Below the pieces are notes generated by a model. That model saw only the letters and a list, made by a program, of their open reading frames with translations. It was not told the origin of the DNA and did no database searches. This document shows, in pieces, positions 1-13,600 of a stretch of 64,000 bases of DNA (position 1 is its first letter; every line of letters starts with the position of its first letter). The position numbers and the translations under genes are program-made. This DNA is from Lepidurus packardi (lineage: Eukaryota; Arthropoda; Branchiopoda; Notostraca; Triopsidae), in NCBI GenBank assembly GCA_023053545.1, contig JAKZAN010000005.1, forward strand, positions 62,001 through 126,000, given 5' to 3'.

Positions 1-540
1 AATTAATTCCTTACGGACCTAATTAATTCCTTACGGACGGAATTAATTCTTTACGGACTTAATTAATTCCTTACGGACTTAATTAATTCCTTACGTACTT
101 AATTAATTCCTTACGGTCTGAATTAATTCCGTACGGATTTAATTAATTCCTTACGGACTGAATTAATTCATTATGGACTTAATTAATTCCGTAAGGAATG
201 AATGAATTAATTACGGACTGAAATAATTCCTTACGGACTAAATTAATTCCTTACGGACTGAATTAATTCCTTACGGACTGTATTAATTCCTTACGGACTG
301 AATTAATACCTTACGGACTGAATTAAATCCTTACGGACTGAATTAATTCCTTACGGACTTAATTAATTCCTTACGGACTGAATTAATTCCGTACGGATTT
401 TATTAATTCCTTACGGACTGAATTAATTCCTTACGAACTGAATTAATTCCTTACTGACTGAATTAATTCCTTACGGACTGAATGAATTCCTTACGGACAG
501 AATTAATTCCTTACGGACTGAATTAATTCCTTACGGACTG

Positions 541-3353
541 AATTAATTTCATCCGGACTGAATTAATTCATTACGCACTTAATTAATCCATTACGGACTG
601 AATTATTTCCTTACGTATTGAAGTTATTCCTTACGGACTGAATTAATTCCTTACGGACTTAATTAATTCCTTACGGACTGAATTAATTCATTACGGACTG
701 AATTAATTCCTTACGGACTGAATTAATTCCTTACGGACCTAATTAATTCCTTACGGACGGAATTAATTCTTTACGGACTTAATTAATTCCTTACGGACTT
801 AATTAATTCCTTACGTACTTAATTAATTCCTTACGGTCTGAATTAATTCCGTACGGATTTATATAATTCCTTACGGACTGAATTAATTCATTATGGACTT
901 AATTAATTCCGTAAGGAATGAATGAATTAATTACGGACTGAAATAATTCCTTACGGACTAAATTAATTCCTTACGGACTGAATTAATTCCTTACGGACTG
1001 TATTAATTCCTTACGGACTGAATTAATTCCTTACGGACTGAATTAATTCATTACGGACTGAATTAATTCCTTACGGACTGAATTAATTTCTTACGGACTG
1101 AATTAATTCATTATGGACTTAATTAATTCCGTAAGGAATGAATGAATTAATTACGGACTGAAATAATTCCTTACGGACTAAATTAATTCCTTACGGACTG
1201 AATTAATTCCTTATGGACTGAATTAATTCCTTACGGACTGAATTAATTCCTTACGGACTGAATTATTTCCTTACGGACTGAATTAATTCTTTAGGATTGA
1301 TTGAATTCCTTTCTTACTGAATTATTTCATTACGGACTTAATTAATCCATTACGTACTGAATTATTTCCTTACGGACTTAATTAAATCCTTACAGACTGA
1401 ATTAATTCCTTATGGACTAAATTAATTCTTTAATTAATTCCGTACGGACTGAATTAATTTCATACGGACTGAATTAATTCATTTCGGACTTAATTAATCG
1501 ATTACGGACTGAATTAATTCCTTACGTAATGAACTTATTCCTTACGGACTGAATTAATTCCTTACGGACTGAATTAATTCCTTACGGACTGAATTAATAC
1601 CTTACGTATTTAATTAATTCCTTAAGGTCTGAATTAATTCCGTACGGATTTAATTAATTCCTTACGGACTGAATTAATTCTTTAATTAATTCCGTACGGA
1701 CTGAATTAATTTCATACGGACTGAATTAATTCATTTCGGACTTAATTAATCGATTACGGACTGAATTAATTCCTTACGTAATGAACTTATTCCTTACGGA
1801 CTGAATTAATTCCTTACGGACTGAATTAATTCCTTACGGACTGAATTAATACCTTACGTATTTAATTAATTCCTTAAGGTCTGAATTAATTCCGTACGGA
1901 TTTAATTAATTCCTTACGGACTGAATTAATTCCTTACGGACTGAATTAATTTCATCCGGACTGAATTAATTCATTACGCACTTAATTAATCCATTACGGA
2001 CTGAATTATTTCCTTACGTATTGAAGTTATTCCTTACGGACTGAATTAATTCCTTACGGACTTAATTAATTCCTTACGGACTGAATTAATTCATTACGGA
2101 CTGAATTAATTCCTTACGGACTGAATTAATTCCTTACGGACCTAATTAATTCCTTACGGACGGAATTAATTCTTTACGGACTTAATTAATTCCTTACGGA
2201 CTTAATTAATTCCTTACGTACTTAATTAATTCCTTACGGTCTGAATTAATTCCGTACGGATTTATATAATTCCTTACGGACTGAATTAATTCATTATGGA
2301 CTTAATTAATTCCGTAAGGAATGAATGAATTAATTACGGACTGAAATAATTCCTTACGGACTAAATTAATTCCTTACGGACTGAATTAATTCCTTACGGA
2401 CTGTATTAATTCCTTACGGACTGAATTAATTCCTTACGGACTGAATTAATTCATTACGGACTGAATTAATTCCTTACGGACTGAATTAATTTCTTACGGA
2501 CTGAATTAATTCATTATGGACTTAATTAATTCCGTAAGGAATGAATGAATTAATTACGGACTGAAATAATTCCTTACGGACTAAATTAATTCCTTACGGA
2601 CTGAATTAATTCCTTATGGACTGAATTAATTCCTTACGGACTGAATTAATTCCTTACGGACTGAATTATTTCCTTACGGACTGAATTAATTCTTTAGGAT
2701 TGATTGAATTCCTTTCTTACTGAATTATTTCATTACGGACTTAATTAATCCATTACGTACTGAATTATTTCCTTACGGACTTAATTAAATCCTTACAGAC
2801 TGAATTAATTCCTTATGGACTAAATTAATTCTTTAATTAATTCCGTACGGACTGAATTAATTTCATACGGACTGAATTAATTCATTTCGGACTTAATTAA
2901 TCGATTACGGACTGAATTAATTCCTTACGTAATGAACTTATTCCTTACGGACTGAATTAATTCCTTACGGACTGAATTAATTCCTTACGGACTGAATTAA
3001 TACCTTACGTATTTAATTAATTCCTTAAGGTCTGAATTAATTCCGTACGGATTTAATTAATTCCTTACGGACTGAATTAATTCTTTAATTAATTCCGTAC
3101 GGACTGAATTAATTTCATACGGACTGAATTAATTCATTTCGGACTTAATTAATCGATTACGGACTGAATTAATTCCTTACGTAATGAACTTATTCCTTAC
3201 GGACTGAATTAATTCCTTACGGACTGAATTAATTCCTTACGGACTGAATTAATACCTTACGTATTTAATTAATTCCTTAAGGTCTGAATTAATTCCGTAC
3301 GGATTTAATTAATTCCTTACGGACTGAATTAATTCCTTACGGACTGAATTAAT
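541..3353 (+). repeat. Higher-order repeat, 1,403-bp unit, two tandem copies
   Basis: The order of variant monomers in about 541-1,943 repeats in about 1,944-3,346 at an offset of 1,403 bp. Anchors include aatttcatccgg (544 region and 1,947 region), ggacctaattaattcc then ggacggaattaattc (721 and 2,124), and ctttaattaattccgtacgg (about 1,429 and 2,832). The copies diverge after about 3,353. The unit is 1,403 rather than 1,400 because it holds one 39-nt dimer (-1) and two 12-nt partial monomers (-8 each). A partial relative of the 721 start lies at position 1, offset 720. Confidence 0.9.
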
Positions 3354-4060
3354 TCATTATGGACTTAATTAATTCCGTAAGGAATGAATGAATTAATTAC
3401 GGACTGAAATAACTCCTTACGGACTGAATTAATTCCTTACGAACTGAATTAATTCCTTACGGACTGAATTAATTCCTTACGGACTGAATTAATTCCTTAC
3501 GGACTGAATTAATTCCTTACGGACTGAATTAATTCTTTAGGATTTATTGAATTCCTTTCTTACTGAATTAACTACTTACGGACTGAATGAATTCTTTACG
3601 GACTGAATTAATTCCTTACGGAATTAATTAATTCCTTACGTACTTAATTAATTCCTTACGGTCTGAATTAATTCCGTACGGATTTTATTAATTCCTTACG
3701 GACTGAATTAATTCCTTACGAACTGAATTAATTCCTTACTGACTGAATTAATTCCTTACGGACTGAATGAATTCCTTACGGACTGAATTAATTCCTTACG
3801 GACTGAATTAATTCCTTAATTCCTTAATTAATTCCTTACGGACTGAATTAATTTCATCCGGACTGAATTAATTCATTACGCACTTAATTAATCCATTACG
3901 GATTGAATTATTTCCTTTCGTATTGAAGTTATTCCTTACGGACTGAATTAATTCCTTACGGACTGAATTAATTCCTTACGGACTGAATTAATACCTTACG
4001 GACTGAATTAAATCCTTACGGACTGAATTAATTCCTTACTTACTTAATTAATTCCTTACG

Positions 4061-5740
4061 GACTGAATTAATTCTTTACGGACTTAATTAATTCCTTACG
4101 GTCTGAATTAATTCCTTACGGATTTAATTAATTCCTTACGGACTGAACTAATTCCTTACGGACTGAATTAATTCATTATGGACTTAATTAATTCCGTAAG
4201 GAATGAATGAATTAATTACGGACTGAAATAATTCCTGTCGGACTAAATTAATTCCTTACGGACTGAATTAATTCCTTACGGACTGTATTAATTCCTTACG
4301 GACTGAATTAATACCTTACGGACTGAATTAAATACTTACGGACTGAATTAATTCCTTACGGACTTAATTAATTCCTTACGGACTTAATTAATCCCTTACG
4401 GACTGAATTAATTCATTACGGACTGAATTAATTCATTACGGACTGAATTAATACCTCACGGACTGAATTAAATCCTTACGGACTGAATTAATTCCTTACG
4501 GAATTAATTAATTCCTTACGAAATGAACTTATTCCTTACGGACTGAATTAATTCCTTACGGACTGAATTAATTCCTTACGGACTGAATTAATTCCTTACG
4601 GACTGAATTAATTCCTTACGGACTGAATTAATTCCTTACGGACTGAATTAATACCTTACGGATTTAATTAATTCCTTACGGTCTGAAATAATTCCGTACG
4701 GATTTAATTAATTCCTTACGTACTTAATTAATTCCTTACGGACTGAATTAATTCCGTACGGATTTTATTAATTCCTTACGGACTGAATTAATTCCTTACG
4801 GACTGAATTAATTCCTTACTGACTGAATTAATTCCTTACGGACTGAATGAATTCCTTACGGACTGAATTAATTCCTTACGGACTGAATTAATTCCTTACG
4901 GACTGAATTAATTCTTTACGGACTTAATTAATTCCTTACGGTCTGAATTAATTCCTTACGGATTTAATTAATTCCTTACGGACTGAACTAATTCCTTACG
5001 GACTGAATTAATTCATTATGGACTTAATTAATTCCGTAAGGAATGAATGAATTAATTACGGACTGAAATAATTCCTGTCGGACTAAATTAATTCCTTACG
5101 GACTGAATTAATTCCTTACGGACTGTATTAATTCCTTACGGACTGAATTAATACCTTACGGACTGAATTAAATACTTACGGACTGAATTAATTCCTTACG
5201 GACTTAATTAATTCCTTACGGACTTAATTAATCCCTTACGGACTGAATTAATTCATTACGGACTGAATTAATTCATTACGGACTGAATTAATACCTCACG
5301 GACTGAATTAAATCCTTACGGACTGAATTAATTCCTTACGGAATTAATTAATTCCTTACGAAATGAACTTATTCCTTACGGACTGAATTAATTCCTTACG
5401 GACTGAATTAATTCCTTACGGACTGAATTAATTCCTTACGGACTGAATTAATTCCTTACGGACTGAATTAATTCCTTACGGACTGAATTAATACCTTACG
5501 GATTTAATTAATTCCTTACGGTCTGAAATAATTCCGTACGGATTTAATTAATTCCTTACGTACTTAATTAATTCCTTACGGACTGAATTAATTCCGTACG
5601 GATTTTATTAATTCCTTACGGACTGAATTAATTCCTTACGGACTGAATTAATTCCTTACTGACTGAATTAATTCCTTACGGACTGAATGAATTCCTTACG
5701 GACTGAATTAATTCCTTACGGACTGAATTAATTCCTTACG
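4061..5740 (+). repeat. Higher-order repeat, 840-bp unit, two tandem copies
   Basis: Positions 4,061-4,900 and 4,901-5,740 carry the same series of variants at an offset of exactly 840 bp (42 monomers). The private variant cctgtcggactaaatt near 4,233 and 5,073 and the pair ctgaactaattcc near 4,143 and 4,983 fix the register. Agreement is near-complete by eye, implying a recent duplication. Confidence 0.9.
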
Positions 5741-6820
5741 GACTGAATTAATTTCATCCGGACTGATTTAATTCATTACGCACTTAATTAATCCATTACG
5801 GACTGAATTATTTCCTTACGTATTGAAGTTATTCCTTACGGACTGAATTAATTCCTTACGGACTGAATTAATTCCTTACGGACTGAATTAATTCCTTAAT
5901 TCCTTAATTAATTCCTTACGGACTGAATTAATTTCATCCGGACTGAATTAATTCATTACGCACTTAATTAATCCATTACGGACTGAATTAATTCCTTACG
6001 GACTGTATTAATTCCTTACGGACTGAATTAATTCCTTACGGACTTAATTAATTCCTTACGGACTGAATTAATTCATTACGGACTGAATTAATACCTCACG
6101 GACTGAATTAAATCCTTACGGACTGAATTAATTCCTTACGGACTTAATTAATTCCTTACGGACTGAATTAATTCATTACGGACTGAATTAATTCCTTACG
6201 GACTGAATTAATTCCTTACGGACCTAATTAATTCCTTACGGACTGAATTAATTCCTTACGGACTGAATTAATTCCTTACGGACTGAATTAATTCTTTAGG
6301 ATTTATTGAATTCCTTTCTTACTGAATTAACTACTTACGGACTGAATGAATTCCTTACGGACTGAATTAATTCCTTACGGAATTAATTAATTCCTTACGT
6401 ACTTAATTAATTCCTTACGGTCTGAATTAATTCCGTACGGATTTTATTAATTCCTTACGGACTGAATTAATTCCTTACGAACTGAATTAATTCCTTACTG
6501 ACTGAATTAATTCCTTACGGACTGAATGAATTCCTTACGGACTGAATTAATTCCTTACGGACTGAATTAATTCCTTAATTCCTTAATTAATTCCTTACGG
6601 ACTGAATTAATTTCATCCGGACTGAATTAATTCATTACGCACTTAATTAATCCATTACGGATTGAATTATTTCCTTTCGTATTGAAGTTATTCCTTACGG
6701 ACTGAATTAATTCCTTACGGACTGAATTAATTCCTTACGGACTGAATTAATACCTTACGGACTGAATTAAATCCTTACGGACTGAATTAATTCCTTACTT
6801 ACTTAATTAATTCCTTACGG

Positions 6821-8180
6821 TCTGAATTAATTCCTTACGTACTTAATTAATTCCTTACGGTCTGAATTAATTCCTTACGGATTTAATTAATTCCTTACGG
6901 ACTGAACTAATTCCTTACGGACTGAATTAATTCATTATGGACTTAATTAATTCCGTAAGGAATGAATGAATTAATTACGGACTGAAATAATTCCTTACGG
7001 ACTAAATTAATTCCTTACGGACTGAATTAATACCTTACGGAATGTATTAATTCCTTACGGACTGAATTAATACCTTACGGACTGAATTAAATATTTACGG
7101 ACTGAATTAACTCCTTACGGACTTAATTAATTCCTTACGGACTTAATTAATCCCTTACGGACTGAATTAATTCATTACGGACTGAATTAATTCATTACGG
7201 ACTGAATTAATACCTCACGGACTGAATTAAATCCTTACGGACTGAATTAATTCCTTACGGACTGAATTAATTCCTTACGAAATGAACTTATTCCTTACGG
7301 ACTGAATTAATTCCTTACGGACTGAATTAATTCCTTACGGACTGAATTAATTCCTTACGGACTGAATTAATTCCTTACGGACTGAATTAATACCTTACGG
7401 ACTGAATTAAATCCTTACGGACTGAATTAATTCCTTACTTACTTATTTAATTCCTTACGGACTGAATTAATTCTTTACGGACTTAATTAATTCCTTACGG
7501 TCTGAATTAATTCCTTACGTACTTAATTAATTCCTTACGGTCTGAATTAATTCCTTACGGATTTAATTAATTCCTTACGGACTGAACTAATTCCTTACGG
7601 ACTGAATTAATTCATTATGGACTTAATTAATTCCGTAAGGAATGAATGAATTAATTACGGACTGAAATAATTCCTTACGGACTAAATTAATTCCTTACGG
7701 ACTGAATTAATTCCTTACGGACTGTATTAATTCCTTACGGACTGAATTAATACCTTACGGACTGAATTAAATATTTACGGACTGAATTAATTCCTTACGG
7801 ACTTAATTAATTCCTTACGGACTTAATTAATCCCTTACGGACTGAATTAATTCATTACGGACTGAATTAATTCATTACGGACTGAATTAATACCTCACGG
7901 ACTGAATTAAATCCTTACGGACTGAATTAATTCCTTACGGAATTAATTAATTCCTTACGAAATGAACTTATTCCTTACGGACTGAATTAATTCCTTACGG
8001 ACTGAATTAATTCCTTACGGACTGAATTAATTCCTTACGGACTGAATTAATTCCTTACGGACTGAATTAATTCCTTACGGACTGAATTAATACCTTACGG
8101 ATTTAATTAATTCCTTACGGTCTGAATTAATTCCGTACGGATTTAATTAATTCCTTACGTACTTAATTAATTCCTTACGG
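6821..8180 (+). repeat. Higher-order repeat, 680-bp unit, two tandem copies
   Basis: Variant order in 6,821-7,500 recurs from 7,501 at offset 680 bp (34 monomers). Anchors are the paired cttacgtacttaatt/cggtctg monomers (6,821 and 7,501), ccgtaaggaatgaatgaatt (6,953 and 7,633 regions) and acgaaatgaactta (7,281 and 7,961). A further related block starts near 8,741, about 1,000 bp after 7,741 and sharing the atatttacgg variant; one extra monomer makes the offset 1,020 bp by about 9,341. Confidence 0.85.
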
Positions 8181-9540
8181 ACTGAATTAATTCCGTACGG
8201 ATTTTATTAATTCCTTACGGACTGAATTAATTCCTTACGAACTGAATTAATTCCTTACTGACTGAATGAATTCCTTACGGACTGAATTAATTCCTTACGG
8301 ACTGAATTAATTCCTTACGGACTGAATTAATTTCATCCGGACTGAATTAATTCATTACGCACTTAATTAATCCATTACGGACTGAATTATTTCCTTACGT
8401 ATTGAAGTTATTCCTTACGGACTGAATTAATTCCTTACGGACTGAATTAATTCCTTAATTCCTTAATTAATTCCTTACGGACTGAATTAATTTAATCAGG
8501 ACTGAATTAATTCATTACGCACTTAATTAATCCATTACGGACTGAATTAATTCCTTACGGACTGTATTAATTCCTTACGGACTGAATTAATTCCTTACGG
8601 ACTTAATTAATTCCTTACGGACTGAATTAATTCATTACGGACTGAATTAATACCTCACGGACTGAATTAAATCCTTACGGACTGAATTAATTCCTTACGG
8701 ACTGAATTAATTCCTTACGGACTGTATTAATTCCTTACGGACTGAATTAATACCTTACGGACTGAATTAAATATTTACGGACTGAATTAATTCCTTACGG
8801 ACTTAATTAATTCCTTACGGACTTAATTAATCCCTTACGGACTGAATTAATTCATTACGGACTGAATTAATTCATTACGGACTGAATTAATACCTCACGG
8901 ACTGAATTAAATCCTTACGGACTGAATTAATTCCTTACGGAATTAATTAATTCCTTACGAAATGAACTTATTCCTTACGGACTGAATTAATTCCTTACGG
9001 ACTGAATTAATTCCTTACGGACTGAATTAATTCCTTACGGACTGAATTAATTCCTTACGGACTGAATTAATTCCTTACGGACTGAATTAATACCTTACGG
9101 ATTTAATTAATTCCTTACGGTCTGAATTAATTCCGTACGGATTTAATTAATTCCTTACGTACTTAATTAATTCCTTACGGACTGAATTAATTCCGTACGG
9201 ATTTTATTAATTCCTTACGGACTGAATTAATTCCTTACGGACTGAATTAATTCCTTACTGACTGAATTAATTCCTTACGGACTGAATGAATTCCTTACGG
9301 ACTGAATTAATTCCTTACGGACTGAATTAATTCCTTACGGACTGAATTAATTTCATCCGGACTGAATTAATTCATTACGCACTTAATTAATCCATTACGG
9401 ACTGAATTATTTCCTTACGTATTGAAGTTATTCCTTACGGACTGAATTAATTCCTTACGGACTGAATTAATTCCTTACGGACTGAATTAATTCCTTAATT
9501 CCTTAATTAATTCCTTACGGACTGAATTAATTTCATCCGG

Positions 9541-10680
9541 ACTGAATTAATTCATTACGCACTGAATTAATTCATTACGGACTGAATTAATACCTCACGG
9601 ACTGAATTAAATCCTTACGGACTGAATTAATTCCTTACGGACTTAATTAATTCCTTACGGACTGAATTAATTCATTACGGACTGAATTAATTCCTTACGG
9701 ACTGAATTAATTCCTTACGGACCTAATTAATTCCTTACGGACTGAATTAATTCCTTACGGACTGAATTAATTCCTTACGGACTGAATTAATTCTTTAGGA
9801 TTTATTGAATTCCTTTCTTACTGAATTAACTACTTACGGACTGAATGAATTCCTTACGGACTGAATTAATTCCTTACGGAATTAATTAATTCCTTACGTA
9901 CTTAATTAATTCCTTACGGTCTGAATTAATTCCGTACGGATTTTATTAATTCCTTACGGACTGAATTAATTCCTTACGAACTGAATTAATTCCTTACTGA
10001 CTGAATTAATTCCTTACGGACTGAATGAATTCCTTACGGACTGAATTAATTCCTTACGGACTGAATTAATTCCTTACGGACTGAATTAATTCCTTAATTC
10101 CTTAATTAATTCCTTACGGACTGAATTAATTTCATCCGGACTGAATTAATTCATTACGCACTGAATTAATTCATTACGGACTGAATTAATACCTCACGGA
10201 CTGAATTAAATCCTTACGGACTGAATTAATTCCTTACGGACTTAATTAATTCCTTACGGACTGAAATAATTCATTACGGACTGAATTAATTCCTTACGGA
10301 CTGAATTAATTCCTTACGGACCTAATTAATTCCTTACGGACTGAATTAATTCCTTACGGACTGAATTAATTCCTTACGGACTGAATTAATTCTTTAGGAT
10401 TTATTGAATTCCTTTCTTACTGAATTAACTACTTACGGACTGAATGAATTCCTTACGGACTGAATTAATTCCTTACGGAATTAATTAATTCCTTACGTAC
10501 TTAATTAATTCCTTACGGTCTGAATTAATTCCGTACGGATTTTATTAATTCCTTACGGACTGAATTAATTCCTTACGAACTGAATTAATTCCTTACTGAC
10601 TGAATTAATTCCTTACGGACTGAATGAATTCCTTACGGACTGAATTAATTCCTTACGGACTGAATTAATTCCTTAATTCC
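9541..10680 (+). repeat. Higher-order repeat, 599-bp unit, two tandem copies
   Basis: The junction gatttattgaattcctttc begins at 9,799 and 10,398, and the preceding cattacgcactg/acctcacgg variants at about 9,541 and 10,140 share the offset of 599 bp (30 monomers minus 1). The second copy lacks one monomer near 10,660, after which the offset is 579 bp. Confidence 0.82.
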
Positions 10681-13600
10681 TTAATTAATTCCTTACGGAC
10701 TGAATTAATTTCATCCGGACTGAATTAATTCATTACGCACTTAATTAATCCATTACGGACTGAATTATTTCCTTTCGTATTGAAGTTATTCCTTACGGAC
10801 TGAATTAATTCCTTACGGACTGAATTAATTCCTTACGGACTTAATTAATTCCTTACGGTCTGAATTAATTCCTTACGGATTTAATTAATTCCTTACGGAC
10901 TGAACTAATTCCTTACGGACTGAATTAATTCATTATGGACTTAATTAATTCCGTAAGGAATGAATGAATTAATTACGGACTGAAATAATTCCTTACGGAC
11001 TAAATTAATTCCTTACGGACTGAATTAATTCCTTACGGACTGTATTAATTCCTTACGGACTGAATTAATACCTTACGGACTGAATTAAATCCTTACGGAC
11101 TGAATTAATTCCTTACGGACTTAATTAATTCCTTACGGACTGAATTAATTCATTACGGACTGAATTAATTCATTACGGACTGAATTAATACCTCACGGAC
11201 TGAATTAAATCCTTACGGACTGAATTAATTCCTTACGGAATTAATTAATTCCTTACGAAATGAACTTATTCCTTACGGACTGAATTAATTCCTTACGGAC
11301 TGAATTAATTCCTTACGGACTGAATTAATTCCTTACGGACTGAATTAATTCCTTACGGACTGAATTAATTCCTTACGGACTGAATTAATACCTTACGGAT
11401 TTAGTTAATTCCTTACGGTCTGAATTAATTCCGTACGGATTTAATTAATTCCTTACGGACTGAATTAATTCCTTACGGACTGAATTAATTCATTATGGAC
11501 TTAATTAATTCCGTAAGGAATGAATTAATTAATTACGGACTGAAATAATTCCTTACGGACTGAATTAATTCCTTACGGACTGAATTAATTCCTGACGGAC
11601 TGAATTAATTCTTTAGGATTTATTGAATTCCTTTCTTACTGAATTAACTACTTACGGACTGAATGAATTCCTTACGGACTGAATTAATTCCTTACGGAAT
11701 TAATTAATTCCTTACGGAATTAATTAATTCCTTGCCTATTTAATTAATTCCTTACGGTCTGAATTAATTCCGTACGGATTTAATGAATTCCTTACGGTCT
11801 GAATTAATTCCGTACGGATTTAATTAATTCCTTACGGACTGAATTAATTCCTTACGGACTGTATTAATTCCTTACGGACTGAATTAATTTCTTACGGACT
11901 TAATTAATTCCTTACGGACTGAATTAATTCATTACGGACTGAATTAATACCTCACGGACTGAATTAAATCCTTACGGACTGAATTAATTCCTTACGGACT
12001 GAATTGATTCATTACGGACTGAATTAATTCATTACGGACTGAATTAATTCCTTACGGACTGAATTAATTCCTTACGGACCTAATTAATTCCTTACGGACG
12101 GAATTAATTCTTTACGGACTTAATTAATTCCTTACGGACTTAATTAATTCCTTACGTACTTAATTAATTCCTTACGGTCTGAATTAATTGCGTACGGATT
12201 TAATTAATTCCTTACGGACTGAATTAATTCATTATGGACTTAATTAATTCCGTAAGGAATGAATGAATTAATTACGGACTGAAATAATTCCTTACGGATT
12301 AAATTAATTCCTTACGGACTGAATTAATTCCTTACGGACTGTATTAATTCCTTACGGACTGAATTAATACCTTACGGACTGAATTAAATCCTTACGGACT
12401 GAATTAATTCCTTACGGACTTAATTAATTCCTTACGGACTTAATTAATTCCTTACGCACTGAATTAATTCATTACGGACTGAATTATTTCATTACGGACT
12501 GAATTAATACCTCACGGACTGAATTAAATCCTTACGGACCTAATTAATTCCTTACGGACGGAATTAATTCTTTACGGACTTAATTAATTCCTTACGGACT
12601 TAAATATTTCCTTACGTACTTAATTAATTCCTTACGGTCTGAATTAATTCCGTACGGATTTAATTAATTCCTTACGGACTGAATTAATTCCTTACGGACT
12701 GAATTAATTCATTATGGACTTAAATAATTCCGTAAGGAATGAATGAATTAATTACGGACTGAAATAATTCCTTACGGACTAAATTAATTCCTTACGGACT
12801 GAATTAATTCCTTATGGACTGAATTAATTCCTTACGGACTGAATTAATTCCTTACGGACTGAATTATTTCCTTACGGACTGAATTAATTCTTTAGGATTG
12901 ATTGAATTCCTTTCTTACTGAATTAATTCATTACGGACTTAATTAATCCATTACGGACTGAATTATTTCCTTACGGACTTAATTAAATCCGTACAGACTG
13001 AATTAATTCCTTATGGACTTAATTAATTCCCTTAAGGAATGAATTAATTAATTACGGACTGAAATAATTCCTTACGGACTGAATTAATTCCTTACGGACT
13101 AAATTAATTCTTTAATTAATTCCGTACGGACTGAATTAATTTCATACGGACTGAATTAATTCATTTCGGACTTAATTAATCGATTACGGACTGAATTAAT
13201 TCCTTACGTAATGAACTTATTCCTTACGGACTGAATTAATTCCTTACGGACTGAATTAATTCCTTACGGACTGAATTAATTCCTTACGGACTGAATTAAT
13301 TCCTTACGGACTGAATTAATTCCTTACGGACTGAATTAATTCCTTACGGACTGAATTAATTCCTTACGGACTGAATTAATACCTTACGGATTTAATTAAT
13401 TCCTTACGGTCTGAATTAATTCCGTACGGATTTAATTAATTCCTTACGGACTGAATTAATTCCTTACGGACTGAATTAATTCATTATGGACTTAATTAAT
13501 TCCGTAAGGAATGAATTAATTAATTACGGACTGAAATAATTCCTTACGGACTGAATTAATTCCTTACGAAATGAATTAATTCCTTACGGAATGAATTAAT

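Noticed and set aside
181..240. Micro-inversion of a monomer (ccgtaagg is the reverse complement of ccttacgg)
   Set aside because: The 20-bp phase is kept and the dimer aligns to two forward monomers with about five substitutions, because the core is already nearly palindromic. Substitution is simpler than inversion.
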